Positions 1 through 8,736 are shown, numbered from the stretch's first letter. The stretch is 64,000 nucleotides of DNA from Nocardia coubleae NBRC 108252 (GCF_001612805.1 NZ_BDBD01000004.1:496001-560000); one strand, 5' to 3'. The notes: generated from the sequence alone by a model not told the origin. Numbers and translations are program-made.

Positions 1-740
1 TGGTGGGGATTCTCGGTGCGACTGCGGTGGCGGGACTGGTGCTCTCTACGGTGATCGCGGTGCGAACACTCGGCGTCACCAGCAGCAACCTGCGTCGCGA
101 ACGCGAGGCAACCGAGCGGCAACGTCTCCTCACCACTCGATGGGAGGAACGCGCCCGCATCGCGCGCGAACTGCACGATGTCGTCGCTCACCATATGACG
201 GTGATCGCAATCCAGGCCGAGGTCGCCAAACACAGCGACCCGCCACCAGGGCCCGCCACCATTGCCCGGCTCGACACCATCCGCACGGGCGCCGCCCTCG
301 CGCTCGGCGAAATGCGCCAGATCCTTGGGGTGTTGCGTGGAGATGCCGCACTGCTGCCGCAGCCGACCCTGCGCGACCTCCCCGAGCTGGTGGACGCGGT
401 CCGCGCGAGCGGCACCCACATCACCCTGACATGCACAGGAGAAACGACAACAGTCACCGACGCCCTCGGTCTTTCCGCCTATCGCATCGTGCAGGAAGCG
501 CTCAGCAACGCGACCCGCCACGCGCCGGGATACCCAGTCGTTGTGGAAGTCGCGGTCACCGAGGAGGAGATCGAGATACGGGTCACGAATCCCTGCCCGC
601 CCGCGCCAGCGGACGCAGGCCACGGCCACGGCCTACTCGGCATGCGCGAACGCACAGCGATGCTCGGCGGTTCCTTCACCGCGGGTTTCGACGGCACGAA
701 ATTCCGTGTCACCGCGACACTTCCGCTGCGGGCTAACTAG
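1..740 (+). CDS. DesK/NarL-class sensor histidine kinase, 5' end outside the window
   Basis: This is the C-terminal part of a membrane sensor kinase. The visible frame opens with a hydrophobic segment (about residues 3-23), then a charged coiled stretch, then the dimerisation/phosphoacceptor helix with ARELHDVVAHH; the phosphorylated His codon is at 174-176. The ATP-binding domain follows, with GHGHGLLGMRER as its glycine-rich lid. HisKA_3-type kinases normally pair with a NarL/LuxR-type response regulator; none is visible, so a partner may lie upstream. The GTG at position 3 could serve as a start, but a transmembrane segment sitting at residue 3 suggests more membrane segments precede it, so I treat the gene as truncated by the window edge. 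It faces a second kinase gene, with only 13 bp between the stops. Confidence 0.85.
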   Translation, partial: VGILGATAVAGLVLSTVIAVRTLGVTSSNLRREREATERQRLLTTRWEERARIARELHDVVAHHMTVIAIQAEVAKHSDPPPGPATIARLDTIRTGAALALGEMRQILGVLRGDAALLPQPTLRDLPELVDAVRASGTHITLTCTGETTTVTDALGLSAYRIVQEALSNATRHAPGYPVVVEVAVTEEEIEIRVTNPCPPAPADAGHGHGLLGMRERTAMLGGSFTAGFDGTKFRVTATLPLRAN

Positions 741-753
741 ACCGGCAACGGTG

Positions 754-1995
754 TCAACCGATCTTGCTCGGCAGCCGGGCGGCTACCCGGAAACCACCCT
801 CGGCGGTATGCCCCGCAACCAATTCACCGCCGAGTGCCTTCGCGCGTTCGGCCATCCCGATCATCCCGTGACCACCCGACCGGGTGACTATCCGCGTCGA
901 CACGGTGGATCGTGAATTGTTGATTGTGACGTACAGCTGGTCGGCGGTGCAGAACACCGACACGGTGATCGATGCGCCGAAAGCATGGCGGACGACATTG
1001 GTCACCGACTCCTGAATGATCCGCGCAGCCGCGACAGCCACCACCGCGGGCAGTTGCTCCACTGGTCCGCCGAGCTCGACCTGCACATCGGAACCGGCAG
1101 CGCGCGCACCCTGGACCAGCGATTCGATGTCGGCGATTCCCGTCGTCGGAGTTGTCGGTGCCGACGCGCTGCCACCCCGAATCGAGTTCAGCAGCGAGTG
1201 CACCTCACCCAGCGCGTCGCGACTCGCAGCCTTGATCGCGATCAGCGCACTCGCGGCTTGTTCGGGCTTGCGCTCGATCAACTCGAGAGCGACGGAGGAC
1301 TGCACGTTGATCATCGACAAACTGTGCGCAAGGACGTCGTGCAATTCCCGGGCGATGGTCAATCGCTCCTCGGTTGCGCGCTGTTCGCGCAGCGCCTCTT
1401 CGCGTTGACGCTGAGCAAGTTCATTGCGGTGGGCTACCTCGAGCCGTTGGCGCCGGGCCTCCGCGATGGCCTTCTGCTGCCGAATTCCCTCGGCCACCAG
1501 GACGAAGACGCACAGCCAAGCGCTCACCGCGAGCACGCGCCAGCCATTGACCGGCCACCCGTATGCCGCCGGTGCAGGCCACACCAACAGCAGATATCCG
1601 ATCAAGACCACCGGATACGTACGCCGTCGCGGAACAACCGTCGCCGCACTGAGGAACGCAACGATCACTGAGAGGAAGATCGGCCCGTAGCCATAGCCGA
1701 CTCCCACGAAAATTGCGGCGATCACCAGCGTGGCGACAAACACCGATGCACGGTAGCGCCTGCGCAACAGCAGAGCGATCGGCCCGGCGACGAGTAAGGC
1801 ATACCCGGCCAGATCGAGCGATCTGGTTCCGTTCTCCGCGTTTGCGGTCGGTCCACCACCGATCTGGATGACAGCGACGGCGAGGGCTGAGACGATCGTC
1901 CAGGTCCGAGCGCCCGGGCGCCACAAAGGTTCTCGCACGACCGCACGATATATCGCGACCAATGCTCCTGTCGTACGTCCAGATACGTACATCAC
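754..1995 (-). CDS. DesK-like two-component sensor histidine kinase
   Basis: A 413-residue membrane sensor kinase. The N-terminal half carries four to six hydrophobic segments (about residues 30-165) with short loops, suggesting sensing in or near the membrane. A coiled linker leads to ERLTIARELHDVLAHSLS, the HisKA_3 phosphoacceptor motif, and then a HATPase domain ending in GGHGMIGMAERAKALGG. It is divergent from the ABC transporter pair that starts 53 bp away, a common arrangement for DesK-like kinases that control neighbouring exporters. No response regulator gene is adjacent, which is odd, because such kinases are usually encoded next to theirs. The start could be one of several codons near 1995. 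Kinase identity is sure; the signal is unknown. Confidence 0.9.
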   Translation of the reverse strand: MMYVSGRTTGALVAIYRAVVREPLWRPGARTWTIVSALAVAVIQIGGGPTANAENGTRSLDLAGYALLVAGPIALLLRRRYRASVFVATLVIAAIFVGVGYGYGPIFLSVIVAFLSAATVVPRRRTYPVVLIGYLLLVWPAPAAYGWPVNGWRVLAVSAWLCVFVLVAEGIRQQKAIAEARRQRLEVAHRNELAQRQREEALREQRATEERLTIARELHDVLAHSLSMINVQSSVALELIERKPEQAASALIAIKAASRDALGEVHSLLNSIRGGSASAPTTPTTGIADIESLVQGARAAGSDVQVELGGPVEQLPAVVAVAAARIIQESVTNVVRHAFGASITVSVFCTADQLYVTINNSRSTVSTRIVTRSGGHGMIGMAERAKALGGELVAGHTAEGGFRVAARLPSKIG

Positions 1996-2048
1996 GAGCC
2001 GCCGCTCGGCGGATGTGTCTCGGTGGCTGGTGTCAGAGGCTTTGTGCC

Positions 2049-2948
2049 ATGAGAGATTCCATTGTGGTCACCGAACGGCTGACCAAACGCTATGGCAACG
2101 CGACCGCCGTGGACGCGGTCAGTATGCGTGTCGAACCCGGAGAGATCTACGGCTTCCTCGGACCCAACGGCGCCGGAAAGACGACCACGCTGCGGATGCT
2201 TGTCGGCCTCATCCGTCCGAGCGCGGGCACGGCGTCGGTGCTCGGCCACCCACCCGGCGACCCGGAGGCGTTGCGCCGCATCGGCGTTCTGATCGAGGGC
2301 CCCGGCTTCTATCCGTACCTGTCGGGCCGGGACAACCTGCGCGTGCTGGGCCGCTACCGCGGTCTCGGCAAAGACGACATCGAGGATGTGCTCGCACGCG
2401 TCGGGCTCGCCTCGCGCGCCGACGACAAGTTCCGCACTTACTCGCTCGGCATGAAACAGCGGCTCGGTGTAGGCGCAGCCCTACTCGGCCGCCCGGACCT
2501 CCTCATCCTCGACGAACCTACCAACGGTCTCGACCCGGCAGGCATGGCCGAGATGCGAGAGTTGATCGTCGCCCTGGCCGCAGACGGTCACACGGTGCTG
2601 CTGTCGAGCCACATGCTCAGCGAAGTGCAAGACATCTGCGACAGAGTCGGTGTGATCTCCCACGGCAGCTTGCTCGCTCAATCCACAGTGGCCGAACTAC
2701 GGGGCAACTCAACGCTTCTCATCCGCGCGGAACCTGCCGATGTGGCACTGCAAGCCGTGCGGCGGCTGACCGGGGATCAGTCGGCGATGCTCACTGCCGA
2801 GGGGATCCGGGTCGAGGGTTTGGCCGAATCCGCGCGACTGGCTCGCGCGGTCATCGAAGCCGGCGCCGATCTGCACGAGTTGCGAACCGACGAACGATCG
2901 CTCGAAGACGTGTTTTTCGAAATGACGAAGGAAGAGGTGACGAGGTGA
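2049..2948 (+). CDS. ABC transporter ATP-binding protein, multidrug/antibiotic exporter type
   Basis: The nucleotide-binding subunit of a two-gene exporter, 299 residues. Walker A is GPNGAGKTTTL (about residue 40), the signature is YSLGMKQRLGV, Walker B is LLILDEPTNGLDP, and the switch His is in LLSSHML. The roughly 70-residue C-terminal extension is typical of the DrrA/CcmA/BcrA-like family. The frame is open further upstream, but homology begins at MRDSIVVTERLTKRYG, so I chose the ATG at 2049. The stop overlaps the permease start (GTGA at 2945-2948), so the two are translationally coupled. Substrate cannot be read from sequence; bacitracin-, daunorubicin- or lipid-type exporters share this architecture. 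Confidence 0.92.
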   Translation: MRDSIVVTERLTKRYGNATAVDAVSMRVEPGEIYGFLGPNGAGKTTTLRMLVGLIRPSAGTASVLGHPPGDPEALRRIGVLIEGPGFYPYLSGRDNLRVLGRYRGLGKDDIEDVLARVGLASRADDKFRTYSLGMKQRLGVGAALLGRPDLLILDEPTNGLDPAGMAEMRELIVALAADGHTVLLSSHMLSEVQDICDRVGVISHGSLLAQSTVAELRGNSTLLIRAEPADVALQAVRRLTGDQSAMLTAEGIRVEGLAESARLARAVIEAGADLHELRTDERSLEDVFFEMTKEEVTR

Positions 2949-3796
2949 CGGACCTCGCCGCAAGCACCATGGCCGAGTTCGGACGGCTGCGCAGATGGCC
3001 CGCCTTCTGGATCATCCTCGGGAGCTGGATTCTGATGAACGTCACGTTCGCCTATATCTTCACCTACCTCGCCTATACCTCGGGTGACGCGGACAGCCGC
3101 ATGTCGGACGGTCTCCCGCCGCAACTCCTGCTCCAGCAGATGGCGCCGAGCGCGGTTCCGGAGACATTTACGCAGGGTATGGCACTGTTCGGCGGCGCTC
3201 TCGTGTTGATTCTCGGCGCCCTCACACTCGGCAGCGGGTACGGCTGGGGCACCTGGAAAACGGTTCTCACACAGGGCCCTTCACGCATGAGCACCATCGG
3301 TGGTTCGCTCATCGCCCTGGCCACCGTAGTCGTGTCCCTCGTGTGCGTCGCGTTCGCCGTCGACCTAGTCGCGGCCTCGACTATCGCCGCCGTCGAGTCA
3401 CAGCCGATAACCATGCCTGGTGCCGCCGAGACCGCCCACGGGATCCTCGCCGGTGTAGCCATCCTGGGGATGTGGGTACTGGCGGGGGCGCTGATCGGCA
3501 CGCTGGCCCGTGGTCCGGCACTTGCGGTCGGGCTCGGCTTGGTGTGGGTGCTGGTGGTCGAGAACCTCTTGCGCGGCGTCGCGTCCATCTTCGATCCGAT
3601 TCGATTGCTCACCGACCACCTGCCCGGAACCGCCGCGGGCTCGCTGGCCGGTGCGATGCGCAGCGTCGAAGCCGGTGATACGCCAGGTGTTCTCGACATC
3701 TTGTCGCGGAGCGAGTCACTGGTAGCACTCGGCGCCTACGCCGTGATCTTCGCCGTGGCGACTCTGTGGCTGGTTCGGCGTCGAGACCTTTCCTGA
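2945..3796 (+). CDS. ABC transporter permease
   Basis: A 283-residue membrane subunit, partner of the ATPase encoded immediately upstream. It starts at a GTG overlapping the ATPase stop by four bases. About six hydrophobic segments are visible: one near residues 18-42, one near 80-100, then four in the C-terminal two-thirds ending just before LVRRRDLS. A larger polar loop follows the first segment (about residues 43-75), typical of ABC-2 type permeases. A much longer open frame runs in from 1868, but it overlaps the ATPase in another frame and is not credible. Function: export of an unknown hydrophobic compound or lipid. Confidence 0.88.
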   Translation: MTDLAASTMAEFGRLRRWPAFWIILGSWILMNVTFAYIFTYLAYTSGDADSRMSDGLPPQLLLQQMAPSAVPETFTQGMALFGGALVLILGALTLGSGYGWGTWKTVLTQGPSRMSTIGGSLIALATVVVSLVCVAFAVDLVAASTIAAVESQPITMPGAAETAHGILAGVAILGMWVLAGALIGTLARGPALAVGLGLVWVLVVENLLRGVASIFDPIRLLTDHLPGTAAGSLAGAMRSVEAGDTPGVLDILSRSESLVALGAYAVIFAVATLWLVRRRDLS

Positions 3797-3866
3797 ACCT
3801 AGGCAAGGTCCGTTTGGAATGGTACATTTAGAACTGTTGAGCAACTCTAGTGATCGGAGTCAGCAC
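3797..3866 (+). promoter_or_regulatory. Probable promoter/operator of the FAD monooxygenase gene
   Basis: This 70-bp spacer is far more AT-rich than its surroundings. It contains AATGGTACATT (near 3817-3827), an imperfect palindrome that also offers a TACATT -10-like hexamer, and GTTGAGCAAC (about 3835-3844), a second short dyad close to the ATG at 3867. PadR and TetR/MarR-type repressors bind such dyads, and a PadR gene lies 1.3 kb downstream. Operator function is inference only. Confidence 0.3.
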
Positions 3867-5063
3867 ATGACCAAGTCGAATGGAAAGATCATCATTCTGG
3901 GCGGGGGGATCGGCGGGCTGTGTGCGAGCATCGCGTTCCGCCGCGTCGGCCTCGACGCCCATCTCTACGAACAATCTGCGAGCTTCGGCGAAGTCGGCGC
4001 GGGAATCCAGGTGTGGGTCAAGGGAATGAAGGCTTTCCGCGAACTCGGCTTGGCGGATGAGATCCGCCGTCGGGGCGCCGAGGTCTATCAGCATCAATTC
4101 TTCAACCCGGAGGGCACGCCCCTCTACCGCGCCCCGTTGGCCGACCTGGCCCGACAGCACAACGCGCCGATGCCGGTGATGATCAGGCGGCCTGAGTTGA
4201 TCGACGCACTGAGCGGTTCCGATGATCTGGGGCCGGTCTCGTTCAATCACCGGGCGGTAGCCGTCGAACAGAATGCGCGGGGCGTCACCGTCACCTTCGA
4301 AAACGGGCACAAGGAAAGCGCGGATATCGTCGTCGCGGCAGACGGCATCAATTCCCGCATCAGACGCGCCGTCTTCCCTGATGTCCACACCCGCACGGCG
4401 AGCTATCGCTACGTTCGGGCACTGGCTCGACGCGAACCGCCCAACGGCCCCAATCTCTTCACGATGTATTTCGGCCGCGGGAACCGGATCGCCATCGGGG
4501 ATTGTGGCGACAATTACCTGTACTGGCTGGTCGGACTGAAGAATCCGACGCTGGCCATCGATGAACCGAACGAGCGACTCAAAGATGATCTGCTCCAGCG
4601 ATTCAGCGTGTTCCCCGATGCTGTCCGCAATGTCATCGAGGTAACGCCCCCGAGCGCGCTCATCCATCACTATGTCCGCGATGTCGAGCCACTCCCCTCG
4701 TGGAGCAGTGGTCGCATCGTCTTCCTCGGTGACTCGGCGCACGCCACGACACCGAATCTGGGGCGAGGTGCCGGCGAGGCGATCCTCGATTCGATTGTGC
4801 TGGCACGCCAGCTCTCCCAGACCAGCCTCCGTGATCAGCTCGGCATCGACAGCGCATTCGCCGCCTATGAAGCAGCGCGACGGCCCCAGAGCGAGGCATT
4901 GCAGCAGATGTCGTGGAAGATCGGCTTGATCTCCTCCTGGGACGGGTTTGCCGCGACGAAAGTCCGTGATCTTATGATGAAGACAATCGTCGGCAAGAAG
5001 CAGGTCGAGAAAATGCACGAGGAATTCCAGCTCGACGTTCCCTCGCTGCCTCAGCCCGTGTAG
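3867..5063 (+). CDS. FAD-dependent aromatic-type monooxygenase
   Basis: A 398-residue group A flavoprotein hydroxylase. The N-terminal dinucleotide fold is IIILGGGIGGLCASIAF, the NAD(P)H/FAD DG motif is VVAADGINSRIR (about residue 160), and the second FAD site is IVFLGDSAHATTPNLGRGAGEA (residues about 285-306). Length and motif spacing fit salicylate/3-hydroxybenzoate hydroxylases, urate hydroxylases and TetX/Rox-like drug-modifying enzymes; the sequence does not settle which. The frame is open to 3819, but the ATG at 3867 gives the canonical flavoprotein start (MTKSNGKIIILGGG). A perfect hairpin follows 45 bp after the stop. With PadR and MFS genes downstream it looks like a detoxification or aromatic-modification unit. 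The block is more AT-rich than the housekeeping genes, hinting at transfer. Confidence 0.88.
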   Translation: MTKSNGKIIILGGGIGGLCASIAFRRVGLDAHLYEQSASFGEVGAGIQVWVKGMKAFRELGLADEIRRRGAEVYQHQFFNPEGTPLYRAPLADLARQHNAPMPVMIRRPELIDALSGSDDLGPVSFNHRAVAVEQNARGVTVTFENGHKESADIVVAADGINSRIRRAVFPDVHTRTASYRYVRALARREPPNGPNLFTMYFGRGNRIAIGDCGDNYLYWLVGLKNPTLAIDEPNERLKDDLLQRFSVFPDAVRNVIEVTPPSALIHHYVRDVEPLPSWSSGRIVFLGDSAHATTPNLGRGAGEAILDSIVLARQLSQTSLRDQLGIDSAFAAYEAARRPQSEALQQMSWKIGLISSWDGFAATKVRDLMMKTIVGKKQVEKMHEEFQLDVPSLPQPV

Positions 5064-5107
5064 TCGAGCCAGTCGACGAAAACTACCGCAGAACGCGGCT
5101 GACACCA

Positions 5108-5141
5108 GCCGGTGGCATCTCGCCGCTGTGATGCCACCGGC
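5108..5141 (+). terminator. Intrinsic-type hairpin after the monooxygenase gene
   Basis: A perfect 12-bp inverted repeat, GCCGGTGGCATC (5108-5119) and GATGCCACCGGC (5130-5141), encloses a 10-nt loop. There is no U-tract, as usual in high-GC actinobacteria. It lies 45 bp after the monooxygenase stop and 23 bp before the PadR start, so it could either end the first transcript or act as an attenuator ahead of padR. Confidence 0.65.
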
Positions 5142-5164
5142 GCACTGAAGGGAATGCAGAGAAT

Positions 5165-5719
5165 TTGACCTCCGATAAACTGAGCCCGACCTCGTATTTG
5201 GTACTCAGCATCGTAGCCCGGATAGGACCGTGCACGCCGTTCGACATGAAGAAGAGCGTCGAACGATGCATAGGGTTCTTTTGGTCGTTCCCACATTCCC
5301 AGCTGTACGCGGAGCCGTCGCGACTCACCGATATGGGGCTGCTGTCGGAATACCAGGAACCGACCGGACGGCGCCGCCGGTTGTACACGATCACCGAGCG
5401 CGGTCGTGCCCGGTTGGCCGAGTGGTGGCATACCGATGGGGAATCGATCCACGAAATCCGTGACAGCGGGCTGCTCAAGCTGTACTTCGGAAACCTCACC
5501 TCGGTCAGCAACTCGGCGGAAGTAGCGGCGATGGAAACGGCGGCGCATCAGGAGCGCCTGGATCGTTACCGCAAAGCGTACAACTCGATGATCGACGACC
5601 CTGAACGCGATCCACTCGAACTTCGAACCCTCGAGTTCGGGCTCCGTTACGAGGCACTCGCCGTAGAATTCTGGCACGGTACCGCCGAACAGCTGGGATC
5701 GGAACCGCAGGAGAAATGA
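5165..5719 (+). CDS. PadR-family transcriptional regulator
   Basis: A 184-residue DNA-binding protein. The N-terminal winged helix reads SPTSYLVLSIVAR...TPFDMKKSVER...SHSQLYAEPSRLTDMGLLSE, with the wing RRRLYTITERGRARLAEW; this is the standard PadR arrangement, followed by a C-terminal helical dimerisation half (about residues 100-184). The start is a TTG at 5165 behind GAAGGGAATGCAGAGAA; no ATG or GTG lies in frame between the upstream stop (5129) and this codon. PadR proteins are usually phenolic- or drug-responsive repressors controlling adjacent efflux or oxidation genes, which fits the monooxygenase before it and the MFS pump after it. The ligand is unknown. Confidence 0.88.
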   Translation: MTSDKLSPTSYLVLSIVARIGPCTPFDMKKSVERCIGFFWSFPHSQLYAEPSRLTDMGLLSEYQEPTGRRRRLYTITERGRARLAEWWHTDGESIHEIRDSGLLKLYFGNLTSVSNSAEVAAMETAAHQERLDRYRKAYNSMIDDPERDPLELRTLEFGLRYEALAVEFWHGTAEQLGSEPQEK

Positions 5720-5822
5720 TGGCGTCGATGGATGCCACGCATCAGCCGTAGAGGCGTTCCCTGCGGACCGTCAGTTTCCGAGAAACGCTGCTACCGAGTT
5801 CCGTTACCGACAGGACATAACC

Positions 5823-7238
5823 ATGACTTTACAGCGTACAAATGTTGCGCGAATATTTGCCCTTACGGCTGTATCCCTCTTTATGACTTCGCTCGACAAT
5901 CTCGTTGTCATCACCGCTCTCCCGTCGATCCGAACATCTCTGGGTGCCGACCTGGCGGACCTGGAATGGACCGTCAACGCATACATCCTCTCGTTCGCGG
6001 TTCTGCTGCTCGCGGCGTCGAATCTCGGGGACGCTGTCGGTCGTCGAAAGGTCTTTCTCGGCGGGATGACGATCTTCACGGCTGCCTCTGTCCTTGCGGC
6101 AACCGCGACGACGATCGAGGTACTGGTCGCGGCGCGCGCACTGCAGGGCGTCGGAGCGGCGGCTGTTGTTCCGCTTTCGCTCACTTTGCTGGCCGGTGCC
6201 GTACCGGACAGCCGGCGGGGCCTGTTGCTCGGTGCCTGGAGCGGTGTCGGAGGCATCGCGATCGCTATCGGGCCACTTGTCGGCGGTGCGGTTGTCCAGG
6301 GAATTTCCTGGCAATGGATTTTCTGGATAAACGTCCCTATCGGAATTGCCGTCATCGCGCTGACGCCACGATTCATCCCGGAGAGTCGTGGCGCTTTCAC
6401 GCGTATGGACTGGACCGGTGTCGCACTGTCGTCGGTCGGCCTGTTCAGCATCGTATTCGCCACCATCTCGAGTCAGCATTCAGGCTGGACGAGCCCGACC
6501 GCCGTCGCTGGACTTGCTGTCGGCGTGGTGGTCCTTACCGCCTTCTGTTTCTGGGAGTCGAGGGCGCACACACCGATGCTGCCGCTCGAGATGTTCCGAA
6601 ATCGGGCCTTCGCGATGACCAATCTGGCCTCGCTGCTGATGTTTGTCGGCATGTTCGGATCGATCTTCTTGCTCGTCCAGTTCTTGCAGACGGCGCAAGG
6701 ATATTCCCCACTGGAGGCCGGGCTGGCAACACTGCCTTGGACGGCTATGCCTGCACTCGTAGCACCACTGGCAGGCTTCGCCTCCGACCGACTGCACGGC
6801 GGGCGCATTCTGGCCGGAGGCCTCGGCCTGCAAGGCATCGGCCTGGCATGGATAGCACTGGTGATCGACGCCGCTGTCTCGTACCGCGCCCTGATCGCGC
6901 CTTTTGTGATCAGCGGCGTCGGAATGGGCCTGTTCTTCGCCCCGGTCGCCAATCTCGTCCTCGGCGCCGTCACCAAACAGAACGAAGGAATTGCTTCGGG
7001 TACGAACAATGCCTTCCGCGAGATCGGTGGCGTGATCGGGGTCGCTGTCCTGTCGTCGGTATTCATCTCGGCGGGCAGTTTCGCGGACGGGCAGAGGTTT
7101 GTGGCGGGTCTCGCACCCGCCTTGTGGGTCGGTGCCTGCCTCGTGATGGCCGGAGCATCGGCCGCGCTCGCTATTCCGCGAATCACCATGGCAGCCAGCC
7201 AGTCCCAACCACACGTCAAGGAAGAGTACGCGAGATGA
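5823..7238 (+). CDS. MFS drug exporter, DHA2 (EmrB/QacA-like) family
   Basis: A 471-residue proton-driven exporter of the 14-helix DHA2 group. The first helix carries LFMTSLDNLVVITALPSI, matching the family D1-type motif, and motif A is LGDAVGRRKVF (about residues 66-76). Hydrophobic segments run throughout, with a central loop rich in charged residues near SRAHTPMLPLEMF. The ATG at 5823 is taken as start, 103 bp after padR. The last codon overlaps the start of the flavin oxidase gene (ATGA at 7235-7238), so pump and oxidase are made together. Substrates of this family include dyes, antibiotics and self-made metabolites; none is identifiable here. Confidence 0.92.
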   Translation: MTLQRTNVARIFALTAVSLFMTSLDNLVVITALPSIRTSLGADLADLEWTVNAYILSFAVLLLAASNLGDAVGRRKVFLGGMTIFTAASVLAATATTIEVLVAARALQGVGAAAVVPLSLTLLAGAVPDSRRGLLLGAWSGVGGIAIAIGPLVGGAVVQGISWQWIFWINVPIGIAVIALTPRFIPESRGAFTRMDWTGVALSSVGLFSIVFATISSQHSGWTSPTAVAGLAVGVVVLTAFCFWESRAHTPMLPLEMFRNRAFAMTNLASLLMFVGMFGSIFLLVQFLQTAQGYSPLEAGLATLPWTAMPALVAPLAGFASDRLHGGRILAGGLGLQGIGLAWIALVIDAAVSYRALIAPFVISGVGMGLFFAPVANLVLGAVTKQNEGIASGTNNAFREIGGVIGVAVLSSVFISAGSFADGQRFVAGLAPALWVGACLVMAGASAALAIPRITMAASQSQPHVKEEYAR

Positions 7239-8674
7239 GCATACGAAAAGTAGGCCGAAACCTCCCCTCCGACCTCAGTCGCAGACACTTTCTTGCCCTC
7301 GGTGGTGGCGTCGCAGTGGCCTCGACGCTGGCTGCATGCTCGGCCGGCGCCGAGGGCGGTACACCGGCTGCGGGCAAGGACCTCCGCTCGGCAATTCGAG
7401 GTCGGATACTGCTGCCTGGCGACGAAGGATTCGACCTCGCCGCGCGGCCGTGGAACTCGACCATCGATCAGTCGGTGCGAGCGGTCGCCCACATCGCCGA
7501 TGCCGACGATGCGGCCGCTCTGGTCCGGTACGCACACAGTGCCGGCATGTCATTGGCGGTGCAGCCCATCGGTCACGGGGCCTCAGGGGCTGCCGAAGGG
7601 ACAATCCTGGTACGCACCGACCAACTCGACCAGCTGCGCATCGACGCCGGTGCGCGATCGGCCCGGGTCGGCGCCGGAGTCTCCTGGAATGCGGTTCAAG
7701 CCGCCTCGGCTGCCGCGAACCTAACAGGTGCTCCGGGGTCTTCCAGCGCTGTCAGCGTTGCCGGGTACACGCTCGGCGGCGGGTTGAGCTGGTTCGGCCG
7801 TAAGTACGGCTGGGCGGCTGACAACGTGAAAGCGTTCGACGTCATCGATGCGCAAGGTCGTCGGTTGCGAGCGACCGCCGACACCGAGGCAGACCTGTAT
7901 TGGGCGTTGCGTGGTGGCGGCGGTGACTTCGCCCTGGTCACCGCGATCGAGCTCGAGCTGCATCCCGCTCCCACGCTCTACGGCGGACGAATGCTGTGGC
8001 CTGTCCAGCGGGCCCCAGAGGTACTGGCGGCGTTCCGGAGCGTCACCGGGCAAGCGCCGAACGAATTGACCGTGTGGTTCAGTCTGTTCCAATTCCCCAA
8101 AGCACCGCCGATGGTCGGAATCGACGCCACCTACCTCGGGGACGCGGCCGAAGGCTCACGGCTGCTGCGACAGTTCGATGATATCGGCGGCCGGGTCTCC
8201 GACACACGGTCCACCATGGCGTTCACCGCCCTGGACTCGATCACCACCGAACCGTCGACACCGACACCGAGCAGGCACCGAGCCGCTTTCCTTGCCGACC
8301 TCGATGATGCGGCGGTCGGGAAACTGCTTGCCGAACCCGTCGCGCCGCTGCTCAGTGTGCAGATCCGCCACCTCGGCGGCGCGCTGGCCGAGCCCTCCGA
8401 CTCCCCGGCTTCGGCGATCTCCGAGCGCTATTACATCGGGTTTCTCGGGATCCAGACAAAGCCGGATGATGCGGCGGCAATTCAGGCGCGGTCCCAGAAG
8501 TACCTCGATGCTCTCGGGCCCGAGCTGATCGGGCGCACACCTTTCACGATGTTGACCCCCGGACAGACCGCCCGTGATGCCTTTTCCCACGACATCATCG
8601 ACCGCCTGCGCGAGATCAAACGCGCTCGTGACCCGCACGGGTTGTTCCGGAGCAATTACCAGGTTCTCGACTGA
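7235..8674 (+). CDS. Tat-exported lipoprotein FAD-linked oxidase, BBE family
   Basis: A 479-residue oxidase with a PCMH-type FAD-binding domain and a C-terminal berberine-bridge domain ending in DPHGLFRSNYQV. The N-terminus SRRHFLALGGG is a twin-arginine signal, and LAAC gives a lipobox, so the folded, FAD-loaded enzyme is probably exported by Tat and anchored outside the membrane. The covalent His site is present (IGHGAS, His114). The Cys used by bicovalent relatives is replaced by Ser (about Ser170 in GSSSAVSVAG), so only a single 8-alpha-histidyl link is expected. Family members oxidise alcohols, sugars or phenolics using oxygen. The start overlaps the MFS stop by four bases, implying a linked export-oxidation role. 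Substrate unknown. Confidence 0.88.
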   Translation: MSIRKVGRNLPSDLSRRHFLALGGGVAVASTLAACSAGAEGGTPAAGKDLRSAIRGRILLPGDEGFDLAARPWNSTIDQSVRAVAHIADADDAAALVRYAHSAGMSLAVQPIGHGASGAAEGTILVRTDQLDQLRIDAGARSARVGAGVSWNAVQAASAAANLTGAPGSSSAVSVAGYTLGGGLSWFGRKYGWAADNVKAFDVIDAQGRRLRATADTEADLYWALRGGGGDFALVTAIELELHPAPTLYGGRMLWPVQRAPEVLAAFRSVTGQAPNELTVWFSLFQFPKAPPMVGIDATYLGDAAEGSRLLRQFDDIGGRVSDTRSTMAFTALDSITTEPSTPTPSRHRAAFLADLDDAAVGKLLAEPVAPLLSVQIRHLGGALAEPSDSPASAISERYYIGFLGIQTKPDDAAAIQARSQKYLDALGPELIGRTPFTMLTPGQTARDAFSHDIIDRLREIKRARDPHGLFRSNYQVLD

Positions 8675-8736
8675 CCGGCTGCTCGACCTGCCCGGCCGGT
8701 AGACCGGAGCTCAGGCCGCATCGCCTCCAGGGGAAT

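Noticed and set aside
1868..2944. In-frame 5' extension of the ABC permease
   Set aside because: It overlaps the ATPase gene and reads as Arg/Pro-rich noise; the permease starts at the overlapping GTG.
5732..7234. In-frame 5' extension of the flavin oxidase gene back to 5732
   Set aside because: The extension overlaps the MFS gene entirely in another frame; the Tat signal and the ATG at 7235 define the real start.
8674..8700. Terminator between the convergent flavin oxidase and pepR genes
   Set aside because: Only a 6-bp ACCGGC/GCCGGT stem with a 15-nt loop; too weak to list as a feature.
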